From assembly GCF_910594005.1 (NCBI RefSeq), contig NC_057831.1:39080001-39144000 (forward strand): 64,000 nt of DNA, written 5' to 3'. The notes beneath the pieces are model-generated. The model saw nothing but the letters and a program-made list of their open reading frames with translations, searched no databases and was not told where the DNA came from. The stretch's first letter is position 1; the number at the start of each line of letters is the position of its first letter. Of this stretch, positions 35,075-46,320 are shown piece by piece. The position numbers and the translations under genes were made by a program. The DNA is from Cervus elaphus (taxonomy: Eukaryota > Chordata > Mammalia > Artiodactyla > Cervidae).

Positions 35075-35287
35075 CATGCATGCATACTAAGTCACTTCAG
35101 TCCTGTCTGGCTCTTTGCAAACCTATAGACTGTGAAGCCTGCCATGGGATTCTCCAGGCAAGAATACTGGAGTGGCTTTCTATTTCCTCCTTTAGGGTAT
35201 CTTCCCAATCCAGGGATTGAAACCACATCCCTTATATCTCCTGCATTGACAGGCAGATTCTTTACCACTAGTGCCACCTGGGAAGTC
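35075..35287 (-). mobile_element. Bov-tA SINE in an AT-rich target
   Basis: Reversed Bov-tA from aagtcacttcagtcctgtc to gccacctgggaagtc. It has a short deletion around cctgccatgggattctcc and a small extra segment near 35222-35240. Flanks caaaattatatatg (35061-35074) and caaaatatatatatg (35288-35302) are a near-duplicate of the AT-rich target. Confidence 0.92.
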
Positions 35288-35302
35288 CAAAATATATATA
35301 TG

Positions 35303-35889
35303 AATATAACCTAAATAAAAATATTATAAATGAATATGTATAACTGGTTGTCCTGCCCCAGTCTCTCCTTACTGTTATCCATTATCTACATAGCACCTAA
35401 AATTCCACATTTCACTTTTAAAAGTACAATTCTGAGATTTTATTTCTCTTCTGATAAATTTGTAAATATTTCTTATTTTCAGAGATTAAAATTCTTTAGC
35501 ATGGAATGAAAGTTCATTCAGTTTTCTCCTAACTCACTTTTCAAGTCTCGTTTTCTTCCATCACTTAGCGTGAACCCATACTCCCATCACAAACAATGAC
35601 TTGTCATTCCTATATAGCTCTGTGCACTTGATGGATTTCACTTTAAAACTCCCTGTTACTTGCTTCTTAAATTTCTGTCTGCTGTTTCCTTTTTAGACCA
35701 AACCTCAAATTTCACAACCTCTGCGGAGCTGTAGCTAAGTTCCTGCTTCCTTCCTGTCTCACCACAATATTTCATTTACCTAATATTTTTGCACATTACT
35801 GGTATGTTCACTGCTAACTAGTTTAAATACCATATTTATTCTCATCATTGTTTTGATTTATTTGAGGTGAGCATTTTCTCCATCTTATG
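35303..35889. other. No gene recognised
   Basis: Pyrimidine-leaning, possibly old LINE-derived. The last ~30 bases (tttgaggtgagcattttctcc) look like the start of a reversed MIR that resumes after the SINE. Confidence 0.35.
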
Positions 35890-36078
35890 AAGTGTCAGGT
35901 CACTCTGTCATGTCCAACTCTTTGGGACCCCATGGACTGTAGCCTGTCAGTCTCCTCTGTCCATGGAGTTCTCCAAGCAAAAATACTGGAGTGGGTAGCC
36001 ATCCCCTTCTCCCGGGGATCTTCCCAACCCAGGGATCGAACCCAGATCTCCTGGATTGCAGGGGATTCTTTACCATTC
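35890..36078 (-). mobile_element. Bov-tA SINE
   Basis: Reversed Bov-tA from gtcactctgtcatgtccaac to gggattctttaccat. The final head bases are lost. It appears to split an old MIR whose other part lies at about 36090-36190 (ttaaataatttgaccaaggt). Confidence 0.92.
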
Positions 36079-36089
36079 TTTTCCTTCAG

Positions 36090-36195
36090 TCTTTACCTAC
36101 AGGGACTGAAGAAGTCAGAGTTTGGAAGACTTAAATAATTTGACCAAGGTCAGTGTACTTAGTAAGCAAACAAGATAGTGTCCAAAGCCAGATGC
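36090..36195 (-). mobile_element. MIR SINE fragment (right part)
   Basis: Reversed MIR words: ggaagacttaaataatttgacc, aaggtcagtgtacttagtaag and gtgtccaaagccagatgc. Probably the continuation of MIR sequence at 35860-35889. Confidence 0.55.
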
Positions 36196-37540
36196 ATCTC
36201 ACCACATGTATCTCTTGTAATCTCTTTTCTTACTTCCATTCCTTCTTTTGTTTTTATTATCAATGCTTGACTTTAGTTTTTATTGCTTTTATATTAATAT
36301 ACAATGTAGATTTTATTGTTTTTATATGTATAATGTTTCCAAATGATCTATTATAATGATACACAGTGTATAATTACCTATGGTATGTCTGTTTTTCTAC
36401 TGGTGTGATTTGATCAAACAAGGAACCTAGTTACATTGTTTCTTTTCTTTTCTTTTCTTTTCTTTTTTTTTTGTGTAGCTACCAGCCCCCAGCCTTTGTC
36501 CCCAAGTATCTGTGGAGCAATTTTATAAACATGAACAAATAAACACTAAAGTAAAGTGTATTTAAACAACTGACTGCCTATTGGCAGGTACTTAGAAATG
36601 TGGTAGAAAAGCAAGGGAAAGATCTACTGAAGAGACCTGGAATTGGTTAGAGTTCAGAGAGGACTTGAAGGGGGTGGAATTATAAGCTTTTTACTAGCCA
36701 ATACCAAAGGAAATTGCCTTATGGATCCAAACATATGCTTTTCAGAATTTCCCACAGGCTAAAGAAGGCAATCTCCACGTATTATAGTGCATGTTTTATT
36801 TCATCTTCTTCCTGTTGTAAAAATGAGTCAGTTCTGCTTGGAGAAGGAAAGTGTTTACTTTTGCTTTTTGAATAATTTCCTGGGGAGAACTGTTACGTTT
36901 ATTGGAGGGAGGGGGATGGGAAACTTCAAAATTGGCTTTATTATGCAGAGCATTTTGAAAGTGCTGTAAAGACATCATAAAACAGCTTTCTTTATACAGG
37001 TCTCATTCCTACCCCTCAACTGTAATTATTAACATAACCCTCTAGGCACTCTCTTGTCAACTCCACCTGAATGTCCTATCTTGTTTCATCTGTGATCTTT
37101 CTCCTGCTTTATTAGTTTAAAGAGCCTCTGGCTACTCTCTAATGAGAAGAAACTGAATTTCTGTAGCCTGGGTCACCCTCTATTGCTTGAAGGGAAAAAG
37201 AAGAAAGTTCACTGGAAGGTAAAGAGGGAAAAAAAAATCTACAGGCAGACCTAATCTTCTTAACATGTTTTTGTAACTACTAAGAACAACCTGCCTGATA
37301 CTGAATTTTTGTTTTTGCTTGACCAAAGTTTAAAAAAAAAAAAGAAATTACATCACAAGCTGACAGTATTGCCCCTTGGGGAACTTAGCCTTATCTTGGT
37401 GTTCTCTATCTCTCCTGTCATCTCTAAATGCTGACAAATCTGCTGAACAGCAAGTACTGGTGTTTCCTTCTGGACCCCCAAGTCCTCTCACAACAGTTGG
37501 CCTTGGGTGAGGTTTTTCAATTCAGGGTCAGCTTCAAGCC
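36196..37540. other. Gene-free stretch
   Basis: A pyrimidine (TTTTC)n tract is at 36439-36472. The rest is unique-looking with no supported coding frame. Confidence 0.4.
36439..36472. repeat. (TTTTC)n microsatellite
   Basis: About five TTTTC units followed by poly-T. Confidence 0.9.
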
Positions 37541-37546
37541 AGCAGC

Positions 37547-37762
37547 TTGCATCCTAGTGCAAAATTTATGGAGCATGCTGATGAGAACAATGCGGCTGCC
37601 TGGGAAGATGACTGGGAATTGGCAGAGGAGTTTGGTAAGTCTGAGTACTGCAGCTGGGCCATCAATTGTTCCTTCATCTGGTTGGACTTCAAAGGGTTAC
37701 ATGCCTTGTTATGTTTTGTACCCCTAACCAAAAGTATTTTGGGAGAAGGAGACACTTCTTAG
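37547..37762 (+). other. Short acidic frame, exon-like only weakly
   Basis: A 71-codon frame contains the acidic run ENNAAAWEDDWELAEEF (about residues 13-29), followed at 37634 by tttggtaagt, which reads like a splice donor. The block WEDDWE is reminiscent of the acidic WEDNWD block of the small proteasome subunit SEM1, but the surrounding codons do not align convincingly. No upstream acceptor was established. It could be a decayed pseudogene scrap or chance. No function is claimed. Confidence 0.2.
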
Positions 37763-37767
37763 TTAAA

Positions 37768-37964
37768 ACAGGGGTCCCCATCCTCTGGGATCTAATGCCT
37801 AATGATCTGAGGTGGAACTGATGTAATAATAATAGAAATAAAGTGCACAATAAATGTAACACACTTGGAGCATCCCCAAACCATCCCCCTAATACCTGTC
37901 CATGGAAAAAAATGTCTTCCACGAAATTGGTTCCTGGTGCCAAAATGATTAGGAACCACTGTTA
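37768..37964 (+). mobile_element. Ancient hAT-type DNA transposon relic
   Basis: The left end caggggtccccatcctctgg and right end aatgattaggaaccactg are hAT-like termini in inverted arrangement. Internal words aatgcctaatgatctgaggtgg and tggaaaaaaatgtcttccacg fit a known widespread non-autonomous mammalian family with a large internal deletion. Confidence 0.75.
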
Positions 37965-38110
37965 AAGCATTTTCCACAACCTCATCTCCCATCTAGCTGA
38001 GACCATTCCTTATCCAGTCTTTAAGTTTCTGGGTGGTAGGGGAGAGAAAAAGAGAGTGATGTGTTTGGTTGGTCAGTTACCCAATCTATCTCAATGCAAG
38101 TGTTTGAGAT

Positions 38111-38140
38111 AAAAAAAAAAAAAAAAAAGAGAGAGAGAAT
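38111..38140. repeat. Poly-A followed by (GA)n
   Basis: Eighteen A residues then a short GA run. No retrocopy body could be attached to it. Confidence 0.9.
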
Positions 38141-38244
38141 GGGTTGTATTAAATGGTGGTGAAGCCATCTAGTAGAGAGTTTACTATATAGTATGTACCA
38201 AGTGAGTACTTGGAGAAGAAATCAGGGGTAGACTCTGAAGCCAG

Positions 38245-38470
38245 GCTGAAGTGAAAGTTGCTCAGTGTGATTCCATGGACTGTATATAGTCCATGGAGTT
38301 CTTCAGGCCAGAATACTGGAGTGGGTAGACTTTCCCTTCTCCAGGGGATCTTCCCAGAGATCGAACCCAGGTCTCCTGCATTGCAGGCAGATTCTTTACC
38401 AGCTGAGCCACATGCGAAGCCCAAGAATACTGGAGTGGGTAGCCTATCCCTTCTCCAATGGATCTTCCCA
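38245..38470 (-). mobile_element. Dimeric Bov-tA SINE inside a MIR
   Basis: Reversed dimeric type: a body with an internal deletion, one tRNA-like head ending gccacatgcgaagccc, then caagaatactggagtgggtag and the beginning of the next unit. The word aagccag at 38238-38244 and 38471-38477 is the host MIR sequence duplicated. Confidence 0.88.
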
Positions 38471-38695
38471 AAGCCAGATTGCCTGGGTATAAATCCTGGT
38501 TCTATTCCTTATCAACTGCATGAATACAAGCAATTACTTACCATTTTAATGCCTCAGTTTTCTTATCTACAGCATGGGGCCAATAATAATAATGTCTCCT
38601 AGGGACAGTCTAAGGACTTTGTGAAAAAATACACACATATTTTTATAAGCATATCAGGCTCATAGCAAGTGCTACATTAATGTTAGTTATTTGAG
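38471..38695 (+). mobile_element. MIR SINE hosting the adjacent Bov-tA
   Basis: MIR order: agattgcctgggtataaatcc, caattacttaccattttaatg, cctcagttttcttatctac, then aataataatgtctcctag and a diverged end. The preceding gactctgaagccag at 38231-38244 is the MIR's own upstream part. Confidence 0.75.
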
Positions 38696-38865
38696 AAATA
38701 AGAACAATAAAAAACAGTAAATAGAATGAATCTCAACCACTTTCAAGGTCTACTGTCTTTCATTATTCAAATAATATCTGAGCTATGACTGAAAACATCC
38801 TTACTTTTTCATAGCTATTGCATTTCTGAAAGTGACCTAAAGAAGAGAAAACTCTATCTGATATA

Positions 38866-38998
38866 AAATATTTATTTATATATATAAAAATATAAAATAT
38901 TTTAAATATTTTAAAATATAAAATATTTATATGTGATATATAGTATATATACTATATTATATATTTATGTGTTTATATTTTTATATATAGTAAATGCA
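38866..38998. repeat. AT low-complexity region
   Basis: About 130 bases almost entirely A and T, with imperfect TATAAAATAT-type units. Confidence 0.85.
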
Positions 38999-39060
38999 AA
39001 TCTGATTTATAATAAATGTAGGTATATTACATTATATCATATTATACTATATATAATCTT

Positions 39061-39747
39061 TTTTAAGTCCATTTTTGATATACTGCTAAATTTCAAATAA
39101 GTGTGTTTGTAGAGAGAATGACTATTTTGAAATCTGAGTATCTAGATTGTAACTGTATTTGTATTAGTTGTATGAGAACTGATGTCCTGCTATTACTTGA
39201 TTTAGAGAGTGTTTATTCTATCAGCTTTTTGGCATACTATTCCATTTGGGACAAAGTAGTCTCTTTGGAGAGGCATATTTTGACCTGCTAATGTAAAATG
39301 GAGAAAGACCAGTGTGAGTCTAAGTGTGGATGGGATGATGTTGTAGAAGATTTATTTTGTATTTGTCTTGGCTTATACTGTCACTCAGTGTGAACTTCAT
39401 TTCATAATCTGGTTGATTTATTTAAACACAGTTCTTCCTAAAAAGAAGCTGGTGAAAAACCATGAGAGTTATTGATGATCTTCCATGATGTATACAAGAA
39501 AGGAGTCCAGAGGGCTGTTATATATGTCCAGATGCACACAGTTCCAATAGCTTTGGCCAAGTTATAAATCAAAAGAGGCCATCTAGATAAGGTGGAAAGG
39601 ACATGGGTTTGGGAATCTGATAGAGATGGGCATGATTCTTAACTCCATGACATGCCAGCTCATAACTCTGAAGCTCTAGATTTCTGAATTTCCTCATTTA
39701 TTCTTAAAGATCTCCATATTATTCCTATGAACCTCACTTTCTATTTT
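39061..39747. other. No gene; MIR trace
   Basis: Unique-looking except for a MIR-like segment at about 39590-39720 (ggacatgggtttgggaatc, gaatttcctcatttattc). Confidence 0.4.
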
Positions 39748-39749
39748 GT

Positions 39750-40212
39750 TGTCATTACTCAGTCACAAAGTTGTGTCCCACTCTTTGCGACCTTATGGAT
39801 TGTAGCATAAGGCTCCGTTTTCTTCCATTATCTCCCAGTTTGCTCAAATTCATGACCATGGAGTCAGTGATGCTATCTCACCATTTCATCCTCTGCCTCC
39901 CCCTTCTCCTTTTGCTTTCCGTCTTTTCCAGCATCAGGGTCTTTTCCAATGAGTTGACTCTCTGAATCAGGTGACCAAAGTATCAAAGCTTCATCTTTAG
40001 CATCAGTCCTTCCAATGAATACTCGGGGTTGATTTCCTTTAGGATTGACTGGTTTGATCTCCTTGTAGCCCAAGGAGTTCTCAAAAGTCTTCTCCAGCAC
40101 CACAATTCAAAAGCATCATTTCTTTGGCACTCAGCCTTCTTTATGGTCCAACTCTCAAATCTGTACATGACTATTGGAAAAACCATAGCTTTGAATATAC
40201 AGATGTCATTTT
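39750..40212 (-). mobile_element. BovB LINE 3' end
   Basis: The minus strand carries the last ~460 bases of BovB, with readable protein pieces AMVFPIVMYRFESWTIKKAE and FELWCWRRLLRTPW, then the glycine/arginine-poor worn tail region. Compared with 10200-10660 it is the same segment, independently decayed. Its own 3' tail at ~39755 reads cagtcacaaagttgtgtccc, worn. Confidence 0.92.
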
Positions 40213-40385
40213 ACATGCAGGAATAATTACATTCCCTTGTTGTTGAATTTACATGAAGTACTGCTAGAGAATTCGGTCAACTAACTTGACTGAAATTTGG
40301 CAAAATGATTTCATACTTTTAAGTGATATGGATTCTTTGCCTAGTACAGTGTCAATTAGAATTGCCCAGTCCTAACCCTAGTTTT

Positions 40386-40698
40386 TTTTTTTTTTTTAAT
40401 TAATTAATTAATTTGTGTTACTTTACAATATTGTAGTGGTTTTGCCATACATTGACTTGAATCCTCCACGGGTGTACATGTGTTCCCCATCCTGAACCCC
40501 CATCCCTCTGGGTCATCCCAGTGCACCAGTCCTGAGCACCCTGTCTCATACATCAAACCTGGACTGGTGATTTGTTTCATATATGATAATTTACATGTTT
40601 CAATGCCATTCTCCCATAGCATCCTGCCCTCGCCCTCTCCCACAGAGTCCAAAAGACTGTTCAATACATCTGTGTCTCTTTTGCTGTCTCACATACAG
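40386..40698 (-). mobile_element. Ruminant L1 3' end with exact 14-bp duplication
   Basis: Reversed L1 3' UTR (tttacaatattgtagtggtt, catacattgacttgaatc, cacagagtccaaaagactg) behind a poly-T and a short (TTAA)n. The duplication ctaaccctagtttt is exact at 40372-40385 and 40699-40712. Confidence 0.95.
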
Positions 40699-40779
40699 CT
40701 AACCCTAGTTTTAATGAAGTCAAAATCACATATGTTTTAGAGATTAGATTAGGTGGACCTGAATTTTAGGCTTCTTTGA

Positions 40780-41780
40780 AATTTAAGTTTATTATTTTTA
40801 GAGCAGTTTTAGGTTCACAGCAAAATTGAAGGGTTGATACAGAGAATTCCCATATACCCTCTGCTCCCACACAAGCAAACTCCCCGTATTGAGTGGTATG
40901 GGCTTCCCCAGTGATCCAGTGCCTAAAGAATTTGCCTGCAATGCAAGAGACACAGGAGATACAGGTTCAGTCCCTAGATTGGGAAAATCCCCTGGAGAAG
41001 GAAATGGCAACCCATTCCATTATTCTTGCCTGAAATTTCCATGAACAGAGGAGCCTGGTTTGCAAAGAAACGGACATGACTGAGGGATAAGAACATGCAC
41101 ATGGCGTGGCATATTTGTTATAGCGGATGAACCTACACTGACACATCATAACCACCCAAAGCCATACTCTGCATTTCACTCTTGATGTTGTATGTTCTAT
41201 ATGGGTTTGAATAAATGTGTGATGACATGCTTCCATCATAATGGTATCATACAGAATATTTTCATTGCCCTAAAAATTCTCTGTGCTCTGCATTTTTATT
41301 GTTTCCACAGTTTTGTCTTTTGTAGAACGTCATACTTGGAATCATACACTGTGTAGCCTTTTTCAAATTGGCTTCTTTTACCTGGTAATGTGCATTCAAG
41401 TTCTGTCTGTGTCTTTTTCATGGCTTGATGGGTCATTTCGTTGTAGCATTGAATACTATTCCATTATACAACAGTTTACTTATTCATTCACCTACTGAAG
41501 GACATCTTGGTTACTTTCAAGTTTGGCAACTATGAATAAAGCAGCTAAAACATCTGCATGGACACTTTGCTGTGGACATAAGTTTCTAACTCATCTGGAT
41601 AAATACTAAGGAGTATAAGTGTTGGATTTTAAGAATGTGTTTAGTATGAAACCTCCAAACTATATTTCAAAGTGATTGTACCATTTTGCACTCTTACCAT
41701 CAATGAATGAGAGTCTCGATAGAAACTCAATATTCTCAGTGGCATTTGGTGTTGCCAGCATTTTGACAGCTTTTTTTCAG
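40780..41780 (-). mobile_element. Ancient L1 3' region, split by a Bov-tA
   Basis: Left part: agagcagttttaggttcacag and caaaattgaagggttgatac. Right part after the SINE: ggaatcatacactgtgtagcc, gaatactattccattatac, ctggataaatactaagga and attgtaccattttgcac. These are reversed 3' UTR words of an old mammalian L1. No coding frame is retained. Confidence 0.82.
40900..41105 (+). mobile_element. Bov-tA SINE nested in the old L1
   Basis: Head gggcttccccagtgatccag to tail ggacatgactgagggataag. The host word gtggtat (40893-40899) recurs as gtggcat (41106-41112). Parts of the body (the gctacagtccatgg segment) are deleted. Confidence 0.94.
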
Positions 41781-42125
41781 TATGATAATACAGAGCAAGT
41801 TAATTCAACTATTGTCAATAGCATCTCAGCTTCTTCATTGGTAAAATAGGATGTACTGAACCTGAGGATTTACAAATTATCTAGGTGGTTTCAATGTGCA
41901 TTCATTTTTTTCATTTTCTTCTTAAAATATAAATAAATAGACATTTGCTGGGAGGTTTTTTTTTTTTGTCTTGAAGCAAAGAAAATGGGACCCTAAGTCA
42001 ATGATCTTGTGATATTATAGCTTTTTGTGCCACAATCTATTTGTGCTTTTGCACCTATCTCTTCTGCCCTAGAATAGTATCCTTCCCCTGTTTTTAAACC
42101 TAGTAAACCCTTATGTATCTTTCTA
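41781..42125. other. No gene recognised
   Basis: A MIR-like tail (agcttcttcattggtaaaat) near 41828. Otherwise unassigned. Confidence 0.35.
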
Positions 42126-42314
42126 GGGCTTCCCTGGTAGCTCAACTGGTAAAGAATCCACCTGCAATGAGGGAGATCTGGGTTCGATCCCTGGATTGGG
42201 AAGATCCCCTGGAGAAGGGAAAGGCTACCCACTCCAGTATTCTGGCCTGGAGAATTTCATGGACTGTACAGTCCATGAGGTCACAAAGAGTTGGACACAA
42301 CTTTCACTTTCAAA
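42126..42314 (+). mobile_element. Bov-tA SINE (Bov-tA3-like 3' end)
   Basis: Head gggcttccctggtagctcaa, B box ggttcgatccc, body, and the tail variant ggacacaactttcactttc. It has a short internal deletion where the body normally reads ggacagaggagcctgg. Confidence 0.94.
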
Positions 42315-45300
42315 GACCCACCTAAAATATCACAGATCTAGTATATTACCCATCTCCTCTATATTAATATTGGAAAGAACTAATATCATGGGGACTATAC
42401 TCTATTAGATGTTATTTCAGCTACAGTAATGGATTATTCTTTTTAATTCTCAAAACACCCTGTATTTTTATTATCTACATGAGATTGGAGAAATAGTGAT
42501 GAACTCAAAATCACATCATTCATAGGTGACAGAGAAGTGGATGGTCTGGGATTCTAACTTGTACAATTATAGAAGTATAAATGTCCAAGCAAATTTCTTT
42601 ATTTCTCCTATCTTCCTCTGCTCCCAGAGGACTTTGTACTCATATTTCTTAATTATGCAAATTCAATAGAATCTTTTTCACATACTCATTTGTCCAATTA
42701 AGTGATGAATATATCAAAGTCAAGGGTCTTAGTCTGTTGATCATTCTATCCCAGTTCCTGCAGCACTCTATGGCAGATATTAGAAATACAGGCAGTGCTT
42801 GGGTAAACATATGTTCGAATATTGACATCCAGTTTCCAGATAATCAATTTGTCCTATGATGAAGTTATTAGCAAAATGAAGCTTAGCAGAATGCAATGCT
42901 TCCTGTGTCATTCAGAAGATTCTACACACCAAAGAAAGACATTAGGAGAAATATATCATCATGAATACCACTTATCAACAGTCAGTAAGAATAAGCATAT
43001 ATTTTAAAAAATGTAATACCATCTCTATGACTGTCTGTAAATTTCCAGGCAATCTAGTGATAGTCACAGTTTTCTGACAGCTGTCAGTTTTTAAAATCTC
43101 AGCCTGGACCACGTAGACTTATACACATTATTCATCAGTCTCCCCAGTACAGTATTTTTTGTAGAGATCAGTGAAAAGATGGTTTGTGGGATTTACATAC
43201 ATAAGTCTTAAAAGATTCTACATATTTTAAAATCCTATTATTATACAGAAAATTAATTAAATCAAATTCATAAGGAGCCATACTTTTTCCATTAATGTTA
43301 CCAATTTAAAACTTTAAAAATAACACCTTTTCAACCAAATATAGAAGAAGCAAAATTACTGACCTGGTTTGATTGGGTATCTATTTTTGTAAGTCCCCGA
43401 AGTAGCAAACAATTACTCTTGTCAGGTTTTGTTACAGTCTTGGGAAGATCTAGGGCAACCTTTTTTCGTTTTTTCTTTCTTCATCACGTTTAAACGCGGA
43501 CAACAAGGACACTTCACAACCATACGCCAAAGACATCAATAGCTTTTTAATGAGGCCATAACCCTGAGTAGGTCATGGAATATTAAAAATAAATGAACAT
43601 ATTGCTGTCACTGGGGATTCTGCTCTCTCTGCTGAAGGGTATCGATGAGGAAACACAATACCGGGACACAATACGCTGCACTGCTTACATTTCAAAAGGC
43701 AGTTAATTAGCAGGAGCTATATGAATGACCCTTGCCCATGTCCTTGGTGCACTCAAGTTATGTCTGTGTCAATGTGAGAATTGTGCACTGCCCTTCTCAG
43801 TAGAGGGCCAATTGGCTGAGACACATGACCAAGCTTTATCTACACAGTCAATTGTGAGAATTAAAAGGTCAGTCATTCAATAGAAAAGATTTCCCTTTTA
43901 GTGGCTCTGTCTGGCAAGGATATTATCCTCTTGAATGAGCAAGAAAGAGAACAATAGTTTGTGAAGACCTACCCCAATCAATGAAAATTCTGAGGCGAGG
44001 AGGAAGTGGAATGAGAAGATAGAGTGTTACTATAATGACATTTAGGCTCTTCATCTCTGTAAACTCATCCTCCCTCCTCACTACCACACAGTGAGTACAG
44101 AAGCAAGATGGAACTCCCTTCTTTTCCTGTTTACATCTGCTCTGTCTAGCCTGTAACCATTGCATGTGTTTTAACTTCACCTGGGACATCCTTCTTGGCA
44201 ATGCTCCTGGATAATGCCTGTTCATTATTCTACTCTAGATCATGTACCATCACATCTCTGAAGGCCTCTAGAAACTCCTTCAGTCAAGGAGCACTTGTCC
44301 TATTGTGGGCACCTACGGCAAAAAACAAACAAACAAACAAACCCATCATAACCATTCAAAAGATTCACCTATCAAGGAGCTGTCACCTTTTTGGGAAGGG
44401 GTCCCATTTTCCAGATTCCCTATCATCTAGGTAAAATCCTTTATCTCTCTTTTGCTGTGGCCTGTGTATAGAAATGGTATGCATCACTCTCAAGTTAAGA
44501 TGTTTAAGAAGTGGTTGTGTCCTCTCCTGGCTCTCTTCCAACATCCTGAAGCCAAATACAGAGATTGAAAGACCCTAGAGGATGGCAGATGAAGATGGCT
44601 GAACGACACATGGAATAAAAGCAGTTTTCTGCCATATGGAACATCTGCATTGAAATTTGGAATTCATTAATTTTACCAGCTAAGATTTACCTTAATAATG
44701 AAAAATCCAAGAATAGTTTAATATATTGACTCTGTGCCAGAGAACTTGCGTTTTAAAACCCTAATTGTAGTATGATACAATCAGTGTTTGTTGCCCATCT
44801 CCTTTTCTAGTGAACTTAGGAAAAATGCCTTGTCACTTTTCTAGCTTTGCTGCCTAGTAAACTGGTCACGCTATAACAGGAACACAATAAAATAAGATGA
44901 ATGAACACTCATATCAAAACTACTCTTTAATGAGCACCTTCTCTGAAAAGTAATGTATATCATTTATCTACTTTACATCTGTATAATGAGTATTAATGTC
45001 TATGTTTTCTAGAAGATCATAAGATTTTATTCATTCAATGAGTGTATGTTGAGTCTTGATTCTGTACTATAAATTTGGCAAGGAACTAGAGATGATACTC
45101 AGAAAATAGAGACGTATTTTCTGCTCTTTTAAAGACTATAACTAGTGTAGTATACTTATTTCCAAATGTTTTATCTTCTTTGTCACTGAGGCAGATTTTA
45201 AGAGACACAGATCCCTCTTGGTCAGTAGGTTTAGAGTCATATGGTTAGATACACAGCATAGTAGTGCTGGGTTGTTAACCAGGTTTTTCTGCCTCCAAAC

Positions 45301-45555
45301 TAACAATCTTTCTGAATTAAAGATTTCTCAGGTTGACTTTTGTTCCATGAAGGGTATTGATAGTGAGATTATTGGACTTGGCATGCTGGCTGTCATAATT
45401 TGGTTACCTGTTAAGGGAAGATAGCATTTATTATCTTTCCATCCATTAAGATTTGAAAAGAAATTGAATCACAGTTGTATTGTTTGTTTGACTAATTGAA
45501 AGAAGAACCAGATGTACCTTGCTGATGATCTAGCCCTCTCTCCATAGACACTGTT
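42315..45555. other. Mostly unique DNA
   Basis: A reversed MIR is likely at 42425-42560 (attctcaaaacaccctgtat, gagattggagaaatagtgatg). A (CAAA)n is at 44320-44341. The segment 43440-43920 is repeat-free and reported as a candidate conserved block. A 100-codon minus-strand frame at 43923-44225 has no recognisable domain. Confidence 0.45.
44320..44341. repeat. (CAAA)n microsatellite
   Basis: Four to five CAAA units after an A-run. Confidence 0.88.
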
Positions 45556-45557
45556 GG

Positions 45558-45650
45558 AGATAATTTATGGCCCTAGATAAAGAGGTTAGTAATCTCTCCA
45601 AGGACAGAGTAGGGATTTGAATCCTGGACTCTTCAGTTCTAGTTCACCAT
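45558..45650 (-). mobile_element. MIR SINE fragment
   Basis: Reversed MIR core: ataaagaggttagtaatctc, caaggacagagtagggattt and gaatcctggactcttcag. Confidence 0.6.
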
Positions 45651-45917
45651 ACAGTAAAATAAACCACATTTAATCCCCATTTAAAAATGGAAAAGCTATT
45701 GTTTTTCCATTGCTTACACTGAAATTTACTTTTATTCTTCTGAATATATTAAGTTTTTATAAGGAACAGTCTAAAAAACACAATGTTTTTATATTTAATT
45801 AAAAAAAATTAACTTTCTCAGTTCAATATTAAGAACATCAAACTGCCAGATGTCTTATGAATTGGGAGAAATTTATGGCCAATGTGACAAGGTAAGTTAA
45901 AGGATAGTTGCTTTTTC

Positions 45918-46320
45918 AGTTTATTAGGGCTGCCATAACAGAATGCTACAAACTGGACGGCTTAAATAATAATATTATATTTTCTCACATTTTGGGAAAT
46001 GTATTGTCCATGATCAAGGTGTTGGCAGATATAGTTACTTATGAGCTTTTCTTGGTTTGCAGATCTCTGACCTTCTTTTAACTATGTCCTCAAATAGTCT
46101 TTTTTCTATAGGTGTGCATCTCTGATGTCTTTTTCTGAGTCCAAATTTTCTCTTCTTGTAACGGCATTGGTTCTGGTGGATTAAAACATACCACCATTTT
46201 TAGCTTAATTACCCCTTTAAAGGTCCTATCTCCAAATACAGTCACGTTCTGAGGTCCTGGGAGTTAGAGTTCAACACTGAATTGGGGGGATGTTCAAATA
46301 ACAGTTTCTAACTGAGTAGT
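45918..46320 (-). mobile_element. MLT1-type LTR (ERVL-MaLR)
   Basis: The plus strand shows the reversed MLT1 end: tattagggctgccataacag, gctacaaactggacggctta, ctcacattttggg, catgatcaaggtgttggcag and ctccaaatacagtcacg. It is the opposite orientation to the copy at 22197. Solo, inactive relic with no internal retroviral part joined. Confidence 0.85.

Noticed and set aside
37547..37762. Calling a SEM1 pseudogene
   Set aside because: Only the acidic WEDDWE-like block resembles SEM1. The residues on either side do not align, so it is reported only as an unexplained frame.
43923..44225. 100-codon minus-strand frame as a gene
   Set aside because: No domain or homologue recognised, and no supporting exon structure; more likely chance next to a possibly conserved non-coding block.
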